DNA of 20,052 nt, taken from NCBI GenBank assembly GCA_035507915.1, contig DATJNS010000304.1, positions 1-20,052 on the forward strand, read 5' to 3'. The DNA is from JACQAI01 sp035507915. Its GTDB lineage: Bacteria > Pseudomonadota > Alphaproteobacteria > Elsterales > Elsteraceae. Positions 15,822 to 20,052 of the stretch are shown piece by piece. Below the pieces are notes generated by a model. The model was not told the origin of the DNA. It did no database searches and saw nothing but the letters and a program-made list of their open reading frames with translations. Every line of letters begins with the position of its first letter. The first letter of the stretch is position 1. Both the position numbers and the translations under genes were made by a program.

Positions 15822-16010
15822 CACGTTGACGATCCCGCCAAGATGCCGGCGGGCGCCGGTGTGCCGTACGTGCTCGGCTTCACCGCCGCCACGATGGTGC
15901 TGCACGCGATCGGTGTCGGCTTCGGCGTGACCTGCGGGCCCCGCTGGGCGCTGCGCTGGGGCGGGGTCGGGATCGCGGCGGCGGGCGTGGCCTTGATCCT
16001 GGCCGCCTGA
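15822..16010 (+). pseudogene. C-terminal remnant of a HupE/UreJ family membrane protein
   Basis: The frame reads H-V-D-D-P-A-K-M-P-A-G-A-G, then a membrane span (V-P-Y-V-L-G-F-T-A-A-T-M-V-L-H-A-I-G-V-G-F-G-V) and a second one (W-G-G-V-G-I-A-A-A-G-V-A-L-I-L-A-A) before TGA. This matches the end of HupE/UreJ proteins (about 190-200 residues, putative nickel transporters), including the Met-Pro-Ala-Gly and Leu-His-Ala-hydrophobic-Gly motifs. The first two-thirds are missing: upstream is the divergent DUF6134 gene. An ATG at 15843 would give a 55-residue, two-span peptide, but no ribosome binding site precedes it. A decayed remnant is most likely; a functional small membrane protein is the alternative. 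Confidence 0.6.
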
Positions 16011-16052
16011 GATTCTCGCGTTCCGGTAAGGCGGTACGGCCTTTTCCGGCAA

Positions 16053-16083
16053 TTGCCAAGGATTTGTTTACCAAATTTATCCT
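16053..16083 (+). promoter_or_regulatory. Probable promoter with small inverted repeat upstream of the lipoprotein gene
   Basis: This is the most AT-rich patch in the window's right half. TTGCCA at 16053-16058 and TTTATC at 16076-16081 are spaced 17 bases apart, a plausible sigma-70-type pair. A perfect 5-bp inverted repeat, ATTTG-tttac-CAAAT (16062-16076), lies in the spacer and could be an operator. The lipoprotein start is about 45 bases downstream. Confidence 0.4.
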
Positions 16084-16128
16084 AGCCTGCGCCGGTTGAG
16101 CCGCAACAGGCCCGGGGAGTAGCACGCC

Positions 16129-16452
16129 ATGACGTTTCCAGTCCGGCCATCGCTCGTCCTGGTGGCTGCCGGCTTGGCGCTGTCCGGGTGCATCGACATC
16201 GAGTGCCCTGCCGAGTTCGACCGTCCGATCTCGCGCGAGCGCTTTTGCGGCCATACCGGCGACGTCGGAACCGCGACGCCCTATAAGCAGTTCGGCAACA
16301 CGGCCTCGGTGCCGGGCGCCTCGATCGCGACCCCTTCGACGACCCGGTTCGCGCCGCCACCCCCGTCGCCGATGGTCCAGGCGGCGCCGCCGGGCCCGGT
16401 GACCGTGCAGCCGGTGCCGCCGCCCGCCGGCGCACCCACGCAGATCCGCTGA
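16129..16452 (+). CDS. Small proline-rich lipoprotein, unknown function
   Basis: A 107-residue predicted lipoprotein. The signal ends in L-A-L-S-G-C with the lipidated Cys at 21, a good lipobox. The mature part has a short Cys-containing region (C-I-D-I-E-C-P-A-E-F-D and R-F-C-G-H-T-G) followed by a long Pro/Ala-rich disordered tail. The cysteines could form a disulfide in the periplasm. GGGGAG at 16114-16119 is a good ribosome binding site. No family is recognised. It appears monocistronic, with its own probable promoter, and converges with the glycosylase gene, stops 37 bases apart. Confidence 0.78.
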   Translation: MTFPVRPSLVLVAAGLALSGCIDIECPAEFDRPISRERFCGHTGDVGTATPYKQFGNTASVPGASIATPSTTRFAPPPPSPMVQAAPPGPVTVQPVPPPAGAPTQIR

Positions 16453-16489
16453 CCGGCTCGTTCGCTGACGGACCGGCTCCCGCCGGGCG

Positions 16490-17107
16490 TCAGATGCGCA
16501 GCCGCTTCGGACCGCTGACCGCCGGGTTGCCGCGCTCGTAGAAGCGCAGCACGCGCTCGGTCTCGACCGTGAGACCGATCCGCACGCTGGCGCCGATCGG
16601 CCCGGTAGCCGCGACCGCGCTACCGAACCAGAGCGGTCCGGCGGCGCACAGGTCGAGCCCATCCCAGGTACGATCGATGCCGAACGCGCTGGCGAGCCGC
16701 CCGGGCCCGCGCGCCAGCTCGGCCGGGCGCGCCGTGTCGGCGGTCGGGCCGCGCCGCGCCGCCATCAGGGCGAGGCCGTCGAGCGGTTCGGCCGCGCGCA
16801 GCAGCACGCCGGCGCCGATCCCGACGGTCTCGCTGCTGACGTTGAGCATGAAGGACACGCCGTAGATGAGATACACGTAGAGGTGGCCGCGGGCGAGGAA
16901 CAGCGAGCGGTTGCGCGGCGTGGGACCGCGGAACGCGTGGCAGGCGGCGTCGCCCACGAGATAGGCCTCGGTCTCGACGATGCGCGCGCTGGTGCGGCCC
17001 TCGGGGCCGTCGCGCACCAGCGTCTTGCCGATCAGGTAGCGGGCGAGCGCGACCGTGTCCGCTGGCAGCTGGGCGCGGCGCAACCGGCGGACCGGCCGCG
17101 GCGGCAC
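16490..17107 (-). CDS. mpg: DNA-3-methyladenine glycosylase (AAG/MPG type)
   Basis: A 205-residue alkyladenine DNA glycosylase that removes alkylated purines, starting base excision repair in the cytoplasm. The family's signature V-E-T-E-A-Y is at 44-49, with Glu47 the likely catalytic residue by comparison with human AAG Glu125 and Tyr49 matching Tyr127. His57 in C-H-A-F-R-G, T-P-R-N-R-S-L-F and G-H-L-Y-V-Y-L-I-Y-G follow, then L-L-R-A-A-E-P-L and A-R-G-P-G-R-L. The length is normal for bacterial members. The start is GTG at 17107, one base after the pstB stop codon, so it is probably cotranscribed and translationally coupled with the phosphate operon, which is not its usual setting. Confidence 0.92.
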   Translation of the reverse strand: MPPRPVRRLRRAQLPADTVALARYLIGKTLVRDGPEGRTSARIVETEAYLVGDAACHAFRGPTPRNRSLFLARGHLYVYLIYGVSFMLNVSSETVGIGAGVLLRAAEPLDGLALMAARRGPTADTARPAELARGPGRLASAFGIDRTWDGLDLCAAGPLWFGSAVAATGPIGASVRIGLTVETERVLRFYERGNPAVSGPKRLRI

Positions 17108-17108
17108 G

Positions 17109-17966
17109 TCAGCCGAAGCGCCCGGTGACGTAGTCCTCGGTCTGCTTCTTCTCCGGCCGCGTGAAGATGACCGAGGTCTGATTGAACTCGATGAGCTCGC
17201 CCAGATACATGAACGCGGTGTAGTCGGACGAGCGCGCGGCCTGCTGCATGTTGTGGGTCACGATCGCGATCGTGTAGTCGGTCTTCAGTTCGGTGATCAG
17301 CTCCTCGATCTTCTGCGTCGAGATCGGATCCAGCGCCGAGCACGGCTCGTCGAGCAGCAGGATGGTCGGCTTGACGGCGATGGCGCGCGCGATGCACAGC
17401 CGCTGCTGCTGGCCGCCGGACAGCCCCAGCCCGCTCTGCCGCAGCTTGTCCTTGACCTCGGTCCACAGCGCGGCGCGCTGCAACGCCGACTCGATGCGCT
17501 CGTCGATCTCGGCTTGCGGGAGCTTCTCGTACAGCCGGATGCCGAACGCGATGTTGTCGTAGATCGACATCGGGAACGGCGTCGGTTTCTGGAACACCAT
17601 GCCGATCTTGGCCCGCAGCATGTTGAGGTCCTGGCCGGCGTCGAGAATGTTCTGGCCGTCGACCAGCACCTGGCCGACCGCACGCTGCTTGGGGTAGAGC
17701 TCGTACATCCGATTGAGGATGCGCAGCAGGGTCGACTTGCCGCAGCCCGACGGCCCGACGAACGCCGTCACCTTGCGATCGAACAGCGACAAGTTGATGC
17801 TCTTCAGGGCGTGATACTTGTCGTAATAGAAGTTCAGATCCTTGACCTGGATCTTGACCGTCTCGCCTTCGGCAGCGAGCGCGCCGACCGACGCCGAGGC
17901 CTCGCTCGTTGTCGTCCGCATGGGCACGAAGGAGGCCGCTCTTTGGGTGGCTACGCTGTCGACCAT
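17109..17966 (-). CDS. pstB: Phosphate ABC transporter ATP-binding protein PstB
   Basis: A 285-residue ATPase that powers high-affinity phosphate import with PstC, PstA and PstS. Walker A is G-P-S-G-C-G-K-S-T at 71-79. Then come the Q-loop region G-M-V-F-Q-K-P-T-P-F-P, the signature L-S-G-G-Q-Q-Q-R-L, Walker B I-L-L-L-D-E-P-C-S-A-L-D-P and the switch His in V-T-H-N-M. P-T-P-F-P-M-S-I-Y-D-N is characteristic of PstB. The N-terminus is about 30 residues longer than E. coli PstB and looks disordered; Met16 is an alternative start. The chosen ATG at 17966 has GGAG about 10 bases upstream, inside the end of pstA, and lies 5 bases from the pstA stop. phoU, often next, is absent. Confidence 0.97.
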   Translation of the reverse strand: MVDSVATQRAASFVPMRTTTSEASASVGALAAEGETVKIQVKDLNFYYDKYHALKSINLSLFDRKVTAFVGPSGCGKSTLLRILNRMYELYPKQRAVGQVLVDGQNILDAGQDLNMLRAKIGMVFQKPTPFPMSIYDNIAFGIRLYEKLPQAEIDERIESALQRAALWTEVKDKLRQSGLGLSGGQQQRLCIARAIAVKPTILLLDEPCSALDPISTQKIEELITELKTDYTIAIVTHNMQQAARSSDYTAFMYLGELIEFNQTSVIFTRPEKKQTEDYVTGRFG

Positions 17967-17971
17967 GACCG

Positions 17972-18838
17972 TCAAGCTCCGCTCTTGGTGCCGCCCCAGC
18001 TGGCGAGCGCGCGCGCACCGATGTTCAGCCCGAGGATAGCGAACGTGATCAGGAGCGCGCCACCCCAAGCGAGGCGCTGCCAGTCGTCGTAGGGGCTCAT
18101 GGCGAACTGGAAGATCACGACCGGCAGGTTGGCCATCGGCGCGTCGAGGTTCAAGCTCCAGAACTGATTGTTGAGCGCGGTGAACAGGAGCGGCGCCGTC
18201 TCGCCGCTGATCCGCGCGATCGCGAGCAGCACACCGGTCAGCAGTCCTTGGATGGCGGCGCGATAGGACACCATCACGACGACTTTCCATTTCGGCGCGC
18301 CCAGCGCGGCGGCGGCCTCGCGCAAGGCGTTCGGCACCAGGTTCAGCATGTCCTCGGTCGTTCGCACGACGACCGGGATCACCAGGATGGCGAGCGCCAC
18401 CGCGCCCGAGATCGCCGAGAAATGGCCCATACGGACCACCAGCAGCTCGTAGACGAACAGGCCGACGATGATCGAGGGCGCGCTCAGCAGGATGTCGTTG
18501 ATGAACCGCACGATCGGCGAGATCCGGCTGTAATGCCCGTATTCCGCCAGGAAGGTTCCCGCCATCAGGCCGACCGGCGCGCCGATGACGATGCCGAAGA
18601 AGGTCATGATCAGGCTGCCGACGATGGCATTGAGCAGCCCGCCGGCGTTGCCCGGCGCCGGCGTCATTTGGGTGAACATGGCGAGGTCGATCGCCGCGAA
18701 GCCGTTATACAGCAAGGTCACGAGGATCGCGGCGAGCCAAAACAGGCCGAACAGGGTCGCACCGAGCGAGAAGACGAGCAGCACGCCGTTGCCCGCGCGG
18801 CGGCGGCGATACAGCGAAGCCGTGACGGAGCCCGCCAT
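17972..18838 (-). CDS. pstA: Phosphate ABC transporter permease PstA
   Basis: A 288-residue inner-membrane permease with about six spans, starting with a basic cytoplasmic N-terminus (Y-R-R-R-R). The EAA loop that contacts PstB is R-E-A-A-A-A-L-G-A-P-K-W-K. Nearby conserved stretches are S-A-P-S-I-I-V-G-L-F-V-Y and A-R-I-S-G-E-T-A-P-L-L-F-T-A, typical of PstA. The ATG at 18838 is 5 bases after the pstC stop; a GTG at 18847 that overlaps the pstC TGA is the alternative start. It forms the transport channel with PstC. Confidence 0.96.
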   Translation of the reverse strand: MAGSVTASLYRRRRAGNGVLLVFSLGATLFGLFWLAAILVTLLYNGFAAIDLAMFTQMTPAPGNAGGLLNAIVGSLIMTFFGIVIGAPVGLMAGTFLAEYGHYSRISPIVRFINDILLSAPSIIVGLFVYELLVVRMGHFSAISGAVALAILVIPVVVRTTEDMLNLVPNALREAAAALGAPKWKVVVMVSYRAAIQGLLTGVLLAIARISGETAPLLFTALNNQFWSLNLDAPMANLPVVIFQFAMSPYDDWQRLAWGGALLITFAILGLNIGARALASWGGTKSGA

Positions 18839-18843
18839 CGCGC

Positions 18844-19806
18844 TCACTTCCCGGCCCGGCTCTGCAGCCGGATCAGCATGTATTTTGCGACGCTCAGCAC
18901 GATGAGGGTGATCACGAACAGGATCAGGCCGAGCGCGATCAGCGACGATTGATAGATTTTCTCGACCGCCTCGCTGAACTCGTTGGCGAGCGCCGCCGAG
19001 ATGGTCGTGCCGGGCGCCAGCAACGAGACCGACAGATGGTGGGCGTTGCCGATGACGAAGGTCACCGCCATGGTCTCGCCGAGCGCGCGGCCGAGCCCGA
19101 GCATGATGCCGCCGACCACGCCGACGCGCGTGTAGGGCAGCACCACGTTCCACATCACCTCCCAGGTCGTGCAGCCGAGCCCGTAGGCCGACTCCTTGAG
19201 CATCGGCGGCACGGTGTCGAACACGTCGCGCATGATCGAGGAGATGAACGGCAGCACCATGATGCCGAGGATGATGCCGGCCGTCAGCATGCCGATGCCG
19301 AGCGGCGGTCCTTGGAACAACGGCCCGACGCCGGGCAGCGCGCCCAGCGTGTCGGTGAGGAACGGCTCGATGTAGGTCTGCATGAAGGGCGCGAAGACGA
19401 ACAGGCCCCAGATGCCATAGATGATGCTCGGAATGCCCGCCAACAGCTCGATGCTGATGCCGAGCGGACGGCGCGCCCACACCGGGCAGAGCTGGGTCAG
19501 GAACACGGCGATGCCGAAGCTGATCGGGATGCCGACCAGCATGGCGAGTGCCGAGGTGATCAACGTGCCGACCATCGGCGCGCGGGCGCCGAAGACCTGT
19601 TTCACGGGGTCCCACGTCTCGGACCAGATGAAGCTCGGGCCGAACGTCCGCAGCGCCAGCAGCGAGCCGTCGATCAGAGCGACGATGACGGCGCCCAGCA
19701 GCACGAGCACGAGGCACGCGAAGAACCACGTGGCCAACCGGAACGCCACGTCGCCGAAGTTCTGTCGCTGTCCCGGAAGCCTGCGCGCTGCGGCGATATC
19801 AACCAC
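18844..19806 (-). CDS. pstC: Phosphate ABC transporter permease PstC
   Basis: A 320-residue inner-membrane permease with the PstC pattern. The first span is about 24-46, then comes a periplasmic F-G-P-S-F-I-W-S-E-T-W-D-P segment. A-G-I-P-S-I-I-Y-G-I-W-G-L-F-V-F follows, then the EAA loop K-E-S-A-Y-G-L-G-C-T-T-W-E and G-L-G-R-A-L-G-E-T-M-A-V. The start is GTG at 19806; no in-frame ATG lies nearby and its ribosome binding site is poor, so translation may depend on upstream translation. pstS, the binding protein usually encoded just before, does not fit in the 246 bases upstream, which hold a leader ORF and a Pho box instead. Confidence 0.96.
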   Translation of the reverse strand: MVDIAAARRLPGQRQNFGDVAFRLATWFFACLVLVLLGAVIVALIDGSLLALRTFGPSFIWSETWDPVKQVFGARAPMVGTLITSALAMLVGIPISFGIAVFLTQLCPVWARRPLGISIELLAGIPSIIYGIWGLFVFAPFMQTYIEPFLTDTLGALPGVGPLFQGPPLGIGMLTAGIILGIMVLPFISSIMRDVFDTVPPMLKESAYGLGCTTWEVMWNVVLPYTRVGVVGGIMLGLGRALGETMAVTFVIGNAHHLSVSLLAPGTTISAALANEFSEAVEKIYQSSLIALGLILFVITLIVLSVAKYMLIRLQSRAGK

Positions 19807-19866
19807 GGATTGGACCCATAAATCGGGGAGGCGACGGCTGGACGCTGCCCCGCGACGGTTGAGGGA

Positions 19867-19992
19867 TCAGGCGCCTCGTGACGGCAGGCGTCTCACGCCG
19901 GAGATCGCCCCCGCGTCCGCGACCGTCCGGAGACCGGCGGCCGGCATGTCGGCGGCCGGCGCGCGGGTAACCGTCTTGACGGTGGGTGTCAC
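19867..19992 (-). CDS. Possible 41-codon leader ORF upstream of pstC
   Basis: A GTG at 19992 is preceded by GGAGG (20003-19999) with 6 bases of spacing, one of the better ribosome binding sites in the window. The frame runs 41 residues to TGA at 19869-19867. The peptide is Ala/Thr/Val/Arg-rich with no signal peptide or known motif; part comes from an 11-bp direct repeat (19935-19945 and 19950-19960). It lies between the Pho box promoter and pstC, 60 bases before pstC. A regulatory leader peptide, a remnant of a lost gene, or chance are all possible. Confidence 0.35.
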   Translation of the reverse strand: MTPTVKTVTRAPAADMPAAGLRTVADAGAISGVRRLPSRGA

Positions 19993-20019
19993 GGGCGACC
20001 TCCGCAGTTTGTCGGAGCG

Positions 20020-20052
20020 ACCCTATCCCCGCACTGTTACAGTTTTTTGACG
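20020..20052 (-). promoter_or_regulatory. Pho box and -10 element of the pst operon
   Basis: On the minus strand the sequence reads CGTCA-AAAAA-CTGTAACA. This gives two PhoB half-sites, GTCA and GTAA, exactly 11 bases apart with an A-rich spacer, close to the consensus CTGTCAT-n4-CTGTCAT. The first half-site's leading base is beyond the window edge. TAGGGT (20025-20020) follows the second half-site after 10 bases, the spacing seen between Pho box and -10 at E. coli pstS. It points toward pstC, so induction by PhoB under phosphate starvation is expected. Confidence 0.75.

Noticed and set aside
19799..19819. A six-codon ATG mini-ORF overlapping the pstC start on the minus strand
   Set aside because: It lacks a ribosome binding site and is too short to judge.

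Overview
The window looks like ordinary chromosome from a high-GC (roughly 68-70% by eye) alphaproteobacterium. The order is not certain; Rhodospirillales or Reyranella-like is a guess from gene style. Supporting signs are the PAS_5-family protein, the DUF6134-SDR-NTF2 cluster, Tat-exported enzymes, GTG starts and densely packed short operons. I see no phage, plasmid, insertion sequence, CRISPR, rRNA or tRNA, and no gene-free stretch over 300 bases.

Layout. 1-156 is the tail of a short-chain dehydrogenase. 302-2901 is a DUF1800-DUF1501 pair, the second member Tat-exported. 3100-3867 is a slipin (SPFH/Band 7) and 3967-4476 a 3-hydroxyanthranilate 3,4-dioxygenase. 4529-5158 (minus) is a YqgE/AlgH protein with an unusual signal peptide, divergent from a 3-hydroxyisobutyrate dehydrogenase family gene (5343-6296). 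A 19-bp-stem inverted repeat lies between these two. 6320-6844 (minus) is a PAS_5 protein. 6987-8003 (minus) is an aldo/keto reductase, divergent from a phytanoyl-CoA dioxygenase-like gene (8111-8968). Three tandem 34-bp hairpin repeats (8993-9089) separate this from a Tat-exported amidohydrolase (9090-10163, minus). 10298-11813 (minus) is a two-gene operon of unknown function.

12040-13089 is a Rieske oxygenase and 13138-13806 an exported protein of unknown function with what look like two BamE/SmpA-like repeats. 13825-15748 (minus) is a translationally coupled DUF6134-SDR-NTF2/SnoaL operon. 15822-16010 holds the C-terminal remnant of a HupE/UreJ membrane protein. 16129-16452 is a small proline-rich lipoprotein. 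16490-19806 (minus) is a pstC-pstA-pstB phosphate transporter operon with a 3-methyladenine DNA glycosylase attached one base after pstB. At the right edge a near-consensus Pho box and -10 precede pstC, with a 41-codon leader ORF with a good ribosome binding site between.

The only clear multi-gene pathway is phosphate uptake (PstC/PstA permease, PstB ATPase). No pstS or phoU is visible, so the binding protein must lie outside. Most other genes are single oxidoreductases and hydrolases of catabolic type. I do not see a convincing new defence or mobile system. The best leads are the Pho-box/leader-ORF/glycosylase arrangement, the structured repeats, the exported YqgE, the HupE remnant and the two-gene unknown operon.
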